The notes below the pieces were generated by a model, which was not told the DNA's origin, made no database searches, and worked only from the letters and a program-made list of their open reading frames with translations. A program made the position numbers and the translations under genes. Of a stretch of 64,000 bases of DNA, positions 8,638-18,174 are shown in pieces (within the stretch, counting starts at the first letter, position 1; each line of letters opens with the position of its first letter). Source of the DNA: Candidatus Raymondbacteria bacterium RIFOXYA2_FULL_49_16 (GTDB lineage Bacteria > Fibrobacterota > OXYB2-FULL-49-7 > XYB2-FULL-49-35); the NCBI GenBank assembly GCA_001789205.1, contig MFYT01000008.1:127738-191737 (forward strand), read 5' to 3'.

Positions 8638-10008
8638 TTATATTCTCACTGTGCCAAAATCCTTCAGTTTTTCGGTTACCAATGCCTTTATTTCAGCGAG
8701 TCGCTGCTGTGATTTTGCCTCGAACCTGAGTACTAGGATGGGTTGAGTATTGGAGGACCTGATGAGTCCCCATCCATCGCCAAACAGAATACGGACCCCA
8801 TCGGTGGTGATGGTTGTATAATGCGTTGAAAAATATTCAACCGCCTTCTTTGCAATGACGAATTTTTCGGCATCGTTTGCGCATTCGACCCTGATTTCTG
8901 GCGTGGAAAAATAAACCGGAAGGGCTTTTCTAATGGCGCTGAGCTTTTCATTCCTCTTGTCGATGATCTCCATGAGCCTCAGCGCGGCATAGATAGCGTC
9001 ATCGTATCCGAAATAGCGGTCGCTGAAAAACATGTGCCCGCTCATTTCACCGGCAATGAGTGCGCCGGTCTCGTGCATTTTGTCCTTGAGCAGGGAGTGC
9101 CCCGTCTTCCACATGATCGGAACACCGCCGAAGCGCTCGATCTCTTCAGTGAGGGCCTGAGAACATTTTACTTCGAAAATCACTTTTGCGCCAGGCCGTT
9201 CGCGCAGCAGATCGAGGGCGTAGATAAGCAGCAAATAGTCGCCATAGATCATTTTACCTTCGTCGTCTATAACGCCTATGCGGTCTGAATCGCCGTCAAG
9301 CCCCACCCCGAAATCAGCGTTTACCTCTTGAACCCGGGCAATAAGGTCCTGGACGTTTTTTTCGACCGTTGGATCGGGATGGTGGTTGGGGAAGCGGCCA
9401 TCAACAGTACAATAGAGTTCGTGCACTTCGTGGCCGAATTCCCTGAAAAGGCGGGCCGCGAAAAGCGCACCAGTGCCATTGCCGGCATCGATAACAATTT
9501 TCAATCTTTTTTTGAAAGAGAATTTTGAGCGTAAAAAAGAGCAATAGTCGGGTATAAGATCGTGACGTTCTATGCTCCCTTTTTTCCCAGTAATGAAATG
9601 GCCCGATTCTATGATCTTGTATATTTCCTGGATTTCTTTTCCGTATATGGTGGTTTTGCCAACACCGAGTTTGAATCCATTGAATTCAGCAGGATTGTGG
9701 CTCGCGGTGACCATGATCATGCCTCCCACATCAAGATGGAAGAGACTGAAATAGGAGACCGGGGTTGGGACCACGCCTATATTGACCACGTTAATTCCGG
9801 CATCGGCGACCGCATTGCACAGGATGTCGATGAAACGGTTTGTGGATAACCGGACATCACCTCCAATGGAAATTTTCCGCACGCCCTTGTCAATACAATA
9901 AACAGCAAAGGCCCTGCCGATATACTCGACAGTTTGGTTTGTCAGGTCTGTATCGACCAGTCCGCGTATGTCGTATTCGCGGAAAATATACGGATTTGTT
10001 GATGGCAT
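8638..10008 (-). CDS. Phosphomannomutase/phosphoglucomutase (AlgC-type)
   Basis: 456 residues of the alpha-D-phosphohexomutase superfamily, which interconverts hexose 1- and 6-phosphates for nucleotide-sugar synthesis. Motifs: N-terminal FREYDIRG, phosphoserine loop MVTASHNPAEFNG, metal loop GLDGDSDRIG, sugar loop GEMSGHMFF and C-terminal phosphate site RSSNTQPILVLRFEA. The GEMSGH and RxSNTxP signatures fit the PMM/PGM group rather than GlmM. A second, different phosphoglucomutase is at 51591. Its promoter must lie in the 91-base gap shared divergently with glcD. Confidence 0.93.
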   Translation of the reverse strand: MPSTNPYIFREYDIRGLVDTDLTNQTVEYIGRAFAVYCIDKGVRKISIGGDVRLSTNRFIDILCNAVADAGINVVNIGVVPTPVSYFSLFHLDVGGMIMVTASHNPAEFNGFKLGVGKTTIYGKEIQEIYKIIESGHFITGKKGSIERHDLIPDYCSFLRSKFSFKKRLKIVIDAGNGTGALFAARLFREFGHEVHELYCTVDGRFPNHHPDPTVEKNVQDLIARVQEVNADFGVGLDGDSDRIGVIDDEGKMIYGDYLLLIYALDLLRERPGAKVIFEVKCSQALTEEIERFGGVPIMWKTGHSLLKDKMHETGALIAGEMSGHMFFSDRYFGYDDAIYAALRLMEIIDKRNEKLSAIRKALPVYFSTPEIRVECANDAEKFVIAKKAVEYFSTHYTTITTDGVRILFGDGWGLIRSSNTQPILVLRFEAKSQQRLAEIKALVTEKLKDFGTVRI

Positions 10009-10099
10009 ACTTATTTAAGGGAACACTAAAAATACATATTTTTCTTGGTTATGGCAATTCATTGCTGTGTTTTCACATATATTAGTATTTTTTAAGATA

Positions 10100-11458
10100 A
10101 TGGAATTCATTGAAGCATTGAAGTCACGCCTTAGCCGGAATTCCGTGGACACATCCCTGGAAGGTCTCCACGCCTATTCATATGACGCCACACGAAAGTC
10201 CTCGTTACCCTGTGCTGTTGTCTATCCCTTGAGCACAAACGACGTGGTGTCTATTGTAAAAATAGCTCATAGGTTCGGCGTTCCCATTGTTCCTCGCGGG
10301 GCAGGGAGCGGCCTTACCGGAGGCGCGATTCCAGTACCCGGTTGTATACTTATGAGCTTGGAAAAGATGAACAACCTATTGCGCATTGACCAGGAGAACA
10401 CTACGGCGATTGTTGAACCGGGAATCGTAAATTCCGCTCTTCAGGCCCGCCTTGCTCCGGCAGGGTATTTTTTCCCCTGCGATCCGGGAAGCGCCGCATT
10501 TGCGTCTATTGGCGGAAACATTGTTGAAAACGCGTGCGGCATGCGCGGCAGGCACTTTGGTTCGTGTTACAGCCAGGTGAAGGGGCTTGAATATGTGGGC
10601 GCTGACGGGGCGGTCGTATCAACAGGATATTTTTCAAGCGGTACCGGAAGAATTTTGCAGGCCCTGTTATGCGGATCAGAGGGAACACTTGGTATTGTTG
10701 TCAAGGCCGCGCTCACTATTCTTCCTATTCCCCGCGATTTTACAACGGCGCTGCTTTTTTTCAGGGAAAAACGTGTCTGCTTTGACTATGCCCTTGGCGT
10801 ATACGAGAAAGGACTCCTTCCCTATTCCCTTGAATTTATCGATGGGGAACTTCTACGACTGCTGACCGTCTCAAACCCCGTGTTTCGGAAAGAGGGTTGT
10901 GAAGCGCTCCTGTTACTTGAAGCGGGCGGGGACGCGGAACCCTATCATGCGCTGGCCCGGGACCATGTTCCACAGGAAATCGTCATTGCAAAAGATAGTA
11001 AAGAACGCGCTGCGTTCTGGGAATTCAGGAATTCCGTGTCGCCGTGTCTTTATACTATTGCCCCGACAAAAATAAACGAGGACATTGCCGTACCTCTGGA
11101 AAAGGTGCCTGAGTTTGACGCTTTTCTTACGGATTTGGGGACAACATCGTCCCGGGTAAGAATTCTAACTTTTGGGCACATCGGCATTGGCTGTTTTCAC
11201 TCTAATTTCATGTTCGACGGGACTGACCCTTTGGCTGTAGTGGAGGCAGAGGACCTTGTACGCAGGGCCATTCAAAAAGCCGTTGCCCTTGAAGGAACCA
11301 TATCGTGCGAACACGGCATAGGGTTGAGCAAGCGGGAATTTCTACCCATTGAACTGCCTCCGGAATCGATCAGGTTCCATGCCGCGATCAAGCGGGCGTT
11401 CGATCCCAGCGCTATATTCAATCCAGGCAAGATATTCTTGCCAACGGAGTCCTCATGA
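10100..11458 (+). CDS. glcD: FAD-linked 2-hydroxyacid oxidase subunit (GlcD-like)
   Basis: 452 residues from the ATG at 10100 (MEFIEALK). The open frame extends 11 codons further up without a better ribosome site. It has the PCMH-type FAD domain (VPRGAGSGLTGGAIP, DPGSAAFASIGGNIVENACGMRG) and the GlcD C-terminal domain ending SCEHGIGLSKREF, with the conserved His. The family oxidises glycolate or D-lactate to the 2-oxoacid, passing electrons to GlcE/GlcF. The stop overlaps the obg start by 4 bases. The glcE and glcF genes lie directly beyond obg, so the complex is complete in this operon. Confidence 0.9.
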   Translation: MEFIEALKSRLSRNSVDTSLEGLHAYSYDATRKSSLPCAVVYPLSTNDVVSIVKIAHRFGVPIVPRGAGSGLTGGAIPVPGCILMSLEKMNNLLRIDQENTTAIVEPGIVNSALQARLAPAGYFFPCDPGSAAFASIGGNIVENACGMRGRHFGSCYSQVKGLEYVGADGAVVSTGYFSSGTGRILQALLCGSEGTLGIVVKAALTILPIPRDFTTALLFFREKRVCFDYALGVYEKGLLPYSLEFIDGELLRLLTVSNPVFRKEGCEALLLLEAGGDAEPYHALARDHVPQEIVIAKDSKERAAFWEFRNSVSPCLYTIAPTKINEDIAVPLEKVPEFDAFLTDLGTTSSRVRILTFGHIGIGCFHSNFMFDGTDPLAVVEAEDLVRRAIQKAVALEGTISCEHGIGLSKREFLPIELPPESIRFHAAIKRAFDPSAIFNPGKIFLPTESS

Positions 11459-12426
11459 TCGACCGGGCGACCATAACAGTAACGGCCGGCAATGGCGGCA
11501 ACGGGTGCGTGGCTTTCAGGCGGGAAAAGTATATTCCAAAAGGCGGCCCTTCGGGAGGCGATGGTGGAGACGGCGGTAATGTTTTTGCCGTTGGACACAA
11601 GGACGTGAATACGCTTATTAATTTCAGGTATAACCAGCTTTTTGAGGCAGGCAAGGGAGAACATGGCAAGGGATCGAATATGTATGGAAAAGACGGCCAG
11701 GATGTTTTCATTCCCCTGCCCCTTGGCACTGTCATTATGGACCAGGAGCGCAGAATCATATGCGACATGCAGAACCATGGTCAGACACTGCTGCTTGCCG
11801 AAGGAGGCAAAGGCGGCAAGGGAAACACACACTTCAAGTCATCGATACGGCAGGCGCCGCGTTTTGCCACACCGGGCAAACCGGGTATTGAACGAAAGAT
11901 CATCCTTGAATTGAAGCTGATCGCTGATGTTGGTCTTGTCGGCGAGCCAAATGCAGGAAAATCAACACTTCTGTCCAAGATTTCCAATGCCCATCCCAAA
12001 ATTGCGGATTATCCCTTTACGACCCTTGAGCCGCACCTGGGAATTGTGAAGGCCGGGGATGATTTCAGTTTTGTAGTGGCCGATATACCAGGGCTCATCG
12101 AAGGCGCGCATGACGGAAAAGGGCTCGGCCATGAATTTCTGCGCCACATTGAGCGGACCAAGGTGCTAGTGTATCTTCTGGATTTGGGTGCAGCACAGCC
12201 CCCTTCAGTGGTATTGCGCAAGCTCCGGAACGAATTAAAGCTATACAATCCGGCCCTTCTTTCCAAGCCCAGCCTAATTGTCTTGAACAAAACAGACATT
12301 AAAAAGGGCGCTGGAGGCATCCGCGCTTCAAAAAAACGCCCGGTCCTTGCGATTTCAGCCCTCAAAGGCATTGGTCTCCAGAAACTTATATTTGCCATCA
12401 AGGACACACTCAATGTATCAGCATAG
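11455..12426 (+). CDS. obg: Obg-family GTPase
   Basis: 323 residues. The N-terminal Obg fold is rich in glycine (NGGNGCVAFRREKYIPKGG, GGDGGDGGN) and is followed by a G domain with GEPNAGKST, the switch region DYPFTTLEPHLG, DIPGLIEGA and NKTD. It ends shortly after the G domain, so the C-terminal OCT domain of some homologues is absent. Its job is late 50S assembly and the stringent response. Position is odd: it sits between glcD and glcE with an ATGA overlap upstream and a 14-base overlap downstream. Confidence 0.96.
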   Translation: MIDRATITVTAGNGGNGCVAFRREKYIPKGGPSGGDGGDGGNVFAVGHKDVNTLINFRYNQLFEAGKGEHGKGSNMYGKDGQDVFIPLPLGTVIMDQERRIICDMQNHGQTLLLAEGGKGGKGNTHFKSSIRQAPRFATPGKPGIERKIILELKLIADVGLVGEPNAGKSTLLSKISNAHPKIADYPFTTLEPHLGIVKAGDDFSFVVADIPGLIEGAHDGKGLGHEFLRHIERTKVLVYLLDLGAAQPPSVVLRKLRNELKLYNPALLSKPSLIVLNKTDIKKGAGGIRASKKRPVLAISALKGIGLQKLIFAIKDTLNVSA

Positions 12427-13066
12427 CACCACATTGCTCCATACGTATACTCCGGCAACCATTGAGGAGCTTTCCGCTGTTTTTTTAGAACAATTCAACA
12501 AGAAGCAGCGGTTTATCACAACATACGAACCTCTGGGCGGGCAACACGGAAACGCCAACGCTGTTTCGCTAGAAAGCCTTTCCGCCATTTCTTTGGTCGA
12601 TCGCGTGAACAGCTCGCTTACCTTTTTTTGCGGAACGCCTGTCGCGGACATACTTCACGAATTGGAACATACTCCGTATTATACTACGCCCTTTGATGTA
12701 TTTGAACCCAACCTTCGCGCGGGGTATCTTTTTTCACACAAACAGGTATTCAGCAGCGATATGGTGTACAATATGCTTGTGGTTATGCCCGATGGCAAGC
12801 AGATTTCGCTTGGCAGCCGCGCCTATACAAGCGTCGCGGGTTACAATGCAATGGATGTTTTTATCGGGACAAAAAACACGGTCGGCGTACCAGTTCGATT
12901 TACCTTGAAACTTTTTCCCCGAAGCCACGCACCAAACCATATGATAAACCTTTTTTCAGCCGGAGCGGATGACGGAAAACCACTGACCGATGCGGAACGG
13001 AAAATCATATTGAACCTGAAAAACATCTACGATCCGCTCAATCTCCTTAATACGCGAGACACCTGA
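12413..13066 (+). CDS. glcE: Short GlcE-like FAD-binding subunit
   Basis: 217 residues from the ATG at 12413 (MYQHST), inside the obg 3' end. It shows a reduced PCMH-type fold: EPLGGQHGNANAV in the place of the phosphate-binding loop, FFCGTPVADILHELE, and YTSVAGYNAMDVFIGTKNTVGVPVRFTLKLFP, the end of the FAD domain. The C-terminal NIYDPLNLLNTRD matches the ending of glycolate oxidase subunits. The protein is much shorter than the roughly 350 residues usual for GlcE. The call rests strongly on its place between glcD and glcF. The stop and the glcF start share a base (TGATG). Confidence 0.72.
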   Translation: MYQHSTTLLHTYTPATIEELSAVFLEQFNKKQRFITTYEPLGGQHGNANAVSLESLSAISLVDRVNSSLTFFCGTPVADILHELEHTPYYTTPFDVFEPNLRAGYLFSHKQVFSSDMVYNMLVVMPDGKQISLGSRAYTSVAGYNAMDVFIGTKNTVGVPVRFTLKLFPRSHAPNHMINLFSAGADDGKPLTDAERKIILNLKNIYDPLNLLNTRDT

Positions 13067-14289
13067 TGCGCGAATCCTTAATCAAGCAGACTAACGTCTG
13101 CTCAAAATGCGGAAAGTGCAGAAGCGTGTGTCCCACGTTTGCCGAGGAGAACAATGAACTCGCGGTGGCGCGTGGACGCATCCATCTTGCCTGCGCGAGC
13201 GCCATGGGCGACCTCCCTGTTTCTGCGCGCCTGAAAACACAGATTACCAGCTGCCTGGTCTGCATGAGATGCAAGGAGCATTGTCCCAACAACATTGACA
13301 TTGAAGACATCATCGTGGAAGCGCGGCGAAAGATCAAAGACTCACTCGACGATTCGTATATTGAATCGTTTATCATGAAATTCCTGGTAAGCAAGCGCCG
13401 ACCGCTTTTTTTAGCCGCAAAAATGATGGGGCTATCGACCAAGGCGATACGCGTTTCCGGCCTGGAAGGGCTTTACCGCAATGCCTTGGCGCTTATCAGC
13501 GTGGATAAAAAAAGGAAACTTCCCTCTTTCCAGTCAAAGAACTTCCAGACGCTGTTCGGCGGGGAGCATACCGCGCCCGGAAACACGCGGAAGGTACTCT
13601 ATTTTCCCGGCTGTTCGGTCACTTTGAGCCTGCTGCATCTGGGCAGCGCTACGATAAAAGCGCTTATGCGGAACAATACCACTGTGACTGTCCCGGAAAT
13701 TGGGTGCTGTGGAATGCCCGTCTATATCTCCGGCAATATTGAATTGGCGCAAAAAATCGCACTTGAAAACATCGCAATTCTGAAAGAAAGAGGGTGCGAT
13801 ACCATTGTGACCTCGTGCGGATCGTGCGGGCACATGCTGAAAAACGTATATAAAAAACTTCTTGGCGATACGGTCCATTCATTCAGGGTCCTCGATATTT
13901 CAGAATATCTAGCCGAGACCGGATTTGTTCCCGGTCCTGCTGCCGTGGAAAAAACAGTGACGTATCACGATCCGTGCCATCTTCGACGAGCCATGAAGGT
14001 GTATGAACAGCCACGCATGCTTTTAAAGAGCATCCCCGGCATCAATTATGTTGAAATGGAGTCGCCTGACACCTGTTGCGGTTCGGGAGGCTCTTTTTCC
14101 CTCAAATATTATGATCTATCTCAGAAAATCAGAGAACACAAACTGCATATGTTCCTGCGCACAAAGGCCGGTACGCTTGCCACGGGCTGTCCCGCGTGCA
14201 TTATGCACCTCGATGACGGTTTTTACGGGCAAAAAATATCCGCTAGCATAGTCCATCCCATTGAACTGCTTGCAAAAACATACGAGTAA
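13066..14289 (+). CDS. glcF: Glycolate/lactate oxidase iron-sulfur subunit GlcF
   Basis: 407 residues. Two 4Fe-4S motifs lie near the N-terminus (CSKCGKCRSVCP and CLVCMRCKEHCP). Two CCG domains follow (EIGCCGMPVY with CGSCGHML, and SPDTCCGSGGSF with CPACIMHL), the layout of GlcF, LldE/HdrB-like electron carriers. It would take electrons from the GlcD/GlcE flavins to the quinone pool or, given the next genes, towards ferredoxin/Rnf. That last link is an inference from position. Confidence 0.92.
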   Translation: MRESLIKQTNVCSKCGKCRSVCPTFAEENNELAVARGRIHLACASAMGDLPVSARLKTQITSCLVCMRCKEHCPNNIDIEDIIVEARRKIKDSLDDSYIESFIMKFLVSKRRPLFLAAKMMGLSTKAIRVSGLEGLYRNALALISVDKKRKLPSFQSKNFQTLFGGEHTAPGNTRKVLYFPGCSVTLSLLHLGSATIKALMRNNTTVTVPEIGCCGMPVYISGNIELAQKIALENIAILKERGCDTIVTSCGSCGHMLKNVYKKLLGDTVHSFRVLDISEYLAETGFVPGPAAVEKTVTYHDPCHLRRAMKVYEQPRMLLKSIPGINYVEMESPDTCCGSGGSFSLKYYDLSQKIREHKLHMFLRTKAGTLATGCPACIMHLDDGFYGQKISASIVHPIELLAKTYE

Positions 14290-14307
14290 TTTGTATCTTA
14301 GTTGGTC

Positions 14308-14640
14308 ATGTTTGATGATCACGACAGGTTTCTCAGCAAAAACAACGCGCTTGCCCGCGGTTACGCACTTGCCGGAACTCAAGACAAACTGCAGAAAAAG
14401 TTCGGCGCCGAGGCAGACGTCCCCCAGAGCATGTCCTGCTTCAACTGCAAAAAAAAACACAAATGCCTTGAGTTTAAGGCAAAGAGCACGGGCGGCAGCG
14501 CCGGAGCGGTTTCCATCTCAAGCGACATGAGTTTTATCTGTGACCGTTACGAACCGGTCCCCATTTCAAAAAAAGAAAAGTCCCTCTCGTCCCAAGAGGT
14601 CAAAAGTATCATGAAAGCCGCAAAGAAGGGTCGGCTATAG
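14308..14640 (+). CDS. Small cysteine-motif protein between glcF and rnfC
   Basis: 110 residues from the ATG at 14308 (MFDDHDRF); the open frame goes two codons further. I do not recognise a family. It is basic and soluble, with four cysteines arranged CFNCKKKHKC and then ICDRY about 30 residues later, a pattern that could bind zinc or an Fe-S cluster. It sits 18 bases after glcF and 4 bases before rnfC, so it is surely co-transcribed. A role with the redox complexes is possible but not shown. Confidence 0.6.
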   Translation: MFDDHDRFLSKNNALARGYALAGTQDKLQKKFGAEADVPQSMSCFNCKKKHKCLEFKAKSTGGSAGAVSISSDMSFICDRYEPVPISKKEKSLSSQEVKSIMKAAKKGRL

Positions 14641-14644
14641 ACAT

Positions 14645-15982
14645 ATGGCCCATCTGGTCCGCAGCTCAAAAACGTTTTATGGCGGCGTACATCCAGCGGA
14701 ATACAAAGGCGCTTCCGAACATCTTCCCATTGAAATTCTCCCTCTGCCACATAAAGTGGTGTTACCGCTTTCACAGCATCTTGGCGCTCCTTCGGCTCCC
14801 TGCGTAAAAGTCTCCGATACGGTAAAAACAGGACAAAAGATAGCGGACGCGGCGGGTTTTATTTCAGTGCCCCTGCATGCAAGCATCACGGGAACAGTTA
14901 CCGCAATAGGCGCATTTCCCCACCCAAACGGACGACGCATGGAAGCCATCGTCATTGAAGGAAACGGCACGGACGAAAAGGAACCGGCAATGTCCATGCA
15001 TGATCCTTTGTCACTGGATAACTCGCCCCTCAAACAAGCGGTTATTGCGGCTGGTATCGTAGGACTTGGCGGCGCCGCTTTCCCCACTCATGTAAAACTC
15101 TCGCCTCCAAAGGAAAAGACGCTTGATCTTCTTATCATCAATGGATGCGAATGCGAACCTTATCTCACGTGCGACAACCGGATCATGATTGAGCAGGCGG
15201 ACCGGATTGTCGAAGGCATCAGGCTTCTTAAAAAGATACTATGCCTCAAAAAAGCGGTGGTGGGCATTGAAAACAACAAGCCGGAGGCAGCGCAATCACT
15301 GGCTAAAGCCAGCGCCGCTGATCCGGAAATATCTGTTATCGTCATAAAAACAAAATACCCGCAGGGAGGGGAAAAACAACTCATCAAATCGCTGACCGGC
15401 AGAGAAGTCCCTCCCCCCCCCGCCCTTCCAATGGACGCTGGCGTGGTCGTTCATAATGTTGCCACCTGTATCGCTGTCCGCGACGCTGTTGTTGACGGGA
15501 CCCCCTGCTACCAAAGGGTGCTGACCGTGAGCGGCGATGCTATTGCAACGCCAAAAAACCTACTGGTGAGAAATGGAACGTTGCTTTCAGACATTATTGC
15601 ATTTTGCGGCGGAACCGCCCCAAATCTGAAGAAAGTCGTTATCGGCGGTCCCATGATGGGTATTGCCGCTGTCACTATCGACGTTCCCGTACTGAAAGCC
15701 ACATCGGGGCTGCTTTTCCTGTCTGAAAAATGCGCCATATCCTACGCGGAAAGCAGTTGCATACGTTGCGGAAGTTGTGTCCGCGCCTGTCCCATGGGAC
15801 TGGCGCCAAGCACACTCTGCGGCTTGGTCAAGAAACGGCGATGGGATTCGTTAAAGGAAGAGGGGGCGCTCGAATGCATTGAATGCGGGTCGTGCGCTTA
15901 CAGCTGTCCAGCGCGTATTCCGCTGGTTCAATACATTAAAATCGGGAAAGCGGAACTGAATGCCAGAGCCAGAAAAAAGTGA
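14645..15982 (+). CDS. rnfC: Rnf complex subunit RnfC
   Basis: 445 residues. RnfC is the NADH- and FMN-binding peripheral subunit of the ion-pumping ferredoxin:NAD+ oxidoreductase. Seen: N-terminal barrel-sandwich region (VKVSDTVKTGQKIADAAGF), the flavin/NADH fold (GLGGAAFPTHVKL, INGCECEPYLTCDNR), and two 4Fe-4S motifs near the end (CIRCGSCVRACP and CIECGSCAYSCP). The tail overlaps rnfD by 23 bases. Gene order C-D-G-E-A-B is the common one for anaerobes. Confidence 0.96.
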   Translation: MAHLVRSSKTFYGGVHPAEYKGASEHLPIEILPLPHKVVLPLSQHLGAPSAPCVKVSDTVKTGQKIADAAGFISVPLHASITGTVTAIGAFPHPNGRRMEAIVIEGNGTDEKEPAMSMHDPLSLDNSPLKQAVIAAGIVGLGGAAFPTHVKLSPPKEKTLDLLIINGCECEPYLTCDNRIMIEQADRIVEGIRLLKKILCLKKAVVGIENNKPEAAQSLAKASAADPEISVIVIKTKYPQGGEKQLIKSLTGREVPPPPALPMDAGVVVHNVATCIAVRDAVVDGTPCYQRVLTVSGDAIATPKNLLVRNGTLLSDIIAFCGGTAPNLKKVVIGGPMMGIAAVTIDVPVLKATSGLLFLSEKCAISYAESSCIRCGSCVRACPMGLAPSTLCGLVKKRRWDSLKEEGALECIECGSCAYSCPARIPLVQYIKIGKAELNARARKK

Positions 15983-16961
15983 ACCAATAGCATTGCTTGC
16001 CGTGGGGCCCTCACCCCATCTGGCGCGTAGCGATGATACACAGCGCATCATGCTGTCCGTTGTTATTGCGCTTGTCCCGGCAATAGCGGCAAGCATCGTG
16101 TTCTTCGGTTTTGATTCGATTCGTGTATTGGCGCTTACCATTGCCGCCTGCGTTGTCTTTGAGAAGGTATTCCTCAAACTGTTTAAAAACGAGGGGCGTA
16201 TAGACGATTGGTCCGCGGTGGTAACGGGCATTCTTTTAGCGTTCAATCTTCCTGCGTCATCACCATGGTGGCTTATTCTTACAGGATCCCTAGTCGCCAT
16301 GCTTCTGGGAAAGCATATTTACGGCGGCCTTGGCCACAATCCCTTCAACCCAGCTTTGATAGCGCGCATTTTCCTTCTTATATCCTGGCCAACTTGCATG
16401 ACTTCATTTCCGAAGACACGATTTATGGCCGATGGCATCTCTTCGGCAACGCCGCTTGGTATTCTGAAGACAGACGGGCTTGCCAAACTCCAGGCTTCGC
16501 TTGGAGGCAGTCCTTTTAACCTGGCTTTGGGCAATGTCCCCGGTTCTCTTGGTGAAATTTCAGCGCTGGCAATTTTTATAGGCGCACTCTATTTGTTCTA
16601 CAAAGGATATATCCGCTGGCATATACCCGCGGCATTTATTGGCACGGTCTTCGCCTTCACGGGAATTTTTTATCTTGCCCAGCCGGAAACATACGCATCA
16701 CCGGTTTTCCATGTTTTTGCAGGTGGACTTTTTCTGGGCGCTTTTTTCATGGCAACTGACATGGTTACCACCCCCATTACCTCAGCAGGCATGCTGCTTT
16801 TTGGTTTTGGGTGCGGACTCATCACATCGGTTATCCGGCTCTGGGGCGGATATCCTGAAGGCGTCGCGTTTTCAATTCTTATTATGAATGCGTTTACACC
16901 GCTCATAGATAGATATGTCAAACCTGCACGATTCGGGAAAATAAAAAGCAGAAAACCATGA
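15960..16961 (+). CDS. rnfD: Rnf complex subunit RnfD
   Basis: 333 residues with about nine to ten hydrophobic helices. RnfD is a membrane subunit carrying a covalently bound FMN. The likely attachment threonine lies in SSATPLGIL, near residue 161. The motif GGLGHNPFNPALIARIFLL and the end region TPLIDRYVKP are conserved. Its first 23 bases overlap rnfC and its stop overlaps rnfG by 4 bases. No ApbE flavin transferase gene is in the window. Confidence 0.95.
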   Translation: MPEPEKSEPIALLAVGPSPHLARSDDTQRIMLSVVIALVPAIAASIVFFGFDSIRVLALTIAACVVFEKVFLKLFKNEGRIDDWSAVVTGILLAFNLPASSPWWLILTGSLVAMLLGKHIYGGLGHNPFNPALIARIFLLISWPTCMTSFPKTRFMADGISSATPLGILKTDGLAKLQASLGGSPFNLALGNVPGSLGEISALAIFIGALYLFYKGYIRWHIPAAFIGTVFAFTGIFYLAQPETYASPVFHVFAGGLFLGAFFMATDMVTTPITSAGMLLFGFGCGLITSVIRLWGGYPEGVAFSILIMNAFTPLIDRYVKPARFGKIKSRKP

Positions 16962-17563
16962 AAGATACTGTCCGTTATATAACTGTTCTTGCGGTGATCT
17001 GCGCCACAGCGGCGGGTTTGCTGGCATATGTTAACCAGAAGACCCTAGGTCCCATTGCAGCGGTCAACAACCTGATAAAAGTTAATGCCATACGCGAAGT
17101 GCTTGCCTCGGCCATTCCCGACCTTCAGCTTGCAGCCAATCCCGACTCTGACCGTGTTATTTTTCACATACCAGACAGTGAAACCGGAAAAGACAAGGAG
17201 ATATCTTTCTATCGGGCGCGAAACGCAAGCGGTTCCTGCGCGGGCTATGCGGTTAAAACCGCGTCCCTGGTAGGATATGCGGGCGCCATTAGCCTCATGG
17301 TCGGTCTTTCACTTGAAGGGAAGATTACCGGAACCTGTGTGCTGGAACAGAAAGAGACCCCCGGACTTGGAACAAAAATTAAAGATGTCCTTTTTTCGGG
17401 GCAATTTATCGGACTTGTACGGGCAGGCAGCGACATCAAGATAAAGAAATTCGGCGGTTCCATTGAATCGGTCACCGGCGCTTCGATCTCAAGCCATGCA
17501 TACACAGCAGCGGTCAATGAAGCACTGAAATTATACGAAAAAAAACTTAAAGGACAACAGTAA
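16958..17563 (+). CDS. rnfG: Rnf complex subunit RnfG
   Basis: 201 residues with one N-terminal membrane helix (residues 8-24) and a periplasmic FMN-binding domain. The conserved stretch is LEQKETPGLGTKI. The flavinylation site is seen as ESVTGASISSHA near residue 168, where the usual SGAT ends in Ser instead of Thr. It is followed by the conserved HAYTAAVNEAL helix. It overlaps rnfD by 4 bases. Confidence 0.94.
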   Translation: MKDTVRYITVLAVICATAAGLLAYVNQKTLGPIAAVNNLIKVNAIREVLASAIPDLQLAANPDSDRVIFHIPDSETGKDKEISFYRARNASGSCAGYAVKTASLVGYAGAISLMVGLSLEGKITGTCVLEQKETPGLGTKIKDVLFSGQFIGLVRAGSDIKIKKFGGSIESVTGASISSHAYTAAVNEALKLYEKKLKGQQ

Positions 17564-17568
17564 TACCC

Positions 17569-18156
17569 ATGTCACGCATACGGACGCTTACGAACGGCAT
17601 TGTACGTGAAAACCCGCTTTTTGTCATTGTGCTGGGCTTATGTCCGTCGCTTGCGGTAACCACTTCAGCCCAAAATGCGCTGGGTATGGGGCTTGCGTTT
17701 ACCTTTGTTCTTCTTGGTTCCAATATTGTGATAGCGTCGATAAAAAATGCGATCCCCAACCAGATACGGATTCCTTGTTTTATAACGGTGATTGCCACCT
17801 TTGTGACCATCGTAGACCTGGTCATGAAGGGATACTTTTATGAACTATACAAGAGCCTGGGCATTTTTATCCCGCTTATCGTCGTCAACTGCATTGTTCT
17901 TGCGCGGGCCGAGGCGTTTGCCAGCAAAAAAAGTATTTTTGATTCACTTTTAGACGCAATCGGCATGGGCATTGGATTTACCTTGGCAATCCTTATAATT
18001 GGTTCAATCAGAGAGATACTAGGCGACGGCTCAATTTTCGGCTTCAAGATATTTAAAAACTTCAGCCCGGCGCTTATTTTCATTCTACCGCCAGGAGCGT
18101 TTATTACACTTGGATTTATAGTGGCTTTTTTCACCAAATACCTGAAAAAAAAATGA
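17569..18156 (+). CDS. rnfE: Rnf complex subunit RnfE
   Basis: 195 residues, six hydrophobic helices. The first helices carry NPLFVIVLGLCPSLAVTTSA, the RnfA/RnfE/NqrD/NqrE family hallmark with the cysteine that helps bind a membrane-embedded Fe-S cluster in the pair RnfA/RnfE. IPLIVVNCIVLARAEAFA holds the second conserved cysteine. Starts 5 bases after rnfG. Confidence 0.95.
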   Translation: MSRIRTLTNGIVRENPLFVIVLGLCPSLAVTTSAQNALGMGLAFTFVLLGSNIVIASIKNAIPNQIRIPCFITVIATFVTIVDLVMKGYFYELYKSLGIFIPLIVVNCIVLARAEAFASKKSIFDSLLDAIGMGIGFTLAILIIGSIREILGDGSIFGFKIFKNFSPALIFILPPGAFITLGFIVAFFTKYLKKK

Positions 18157-18174
18157 TTAAGGCAGGATATGTGA

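Noticed and set aside
12347-12412. Longer N-terminus for the GlcE-like gene
   Set aside because: Those 22 codons lie in the obg coding region and match nothing in the family; the ATG at 12413 gives the natural start.
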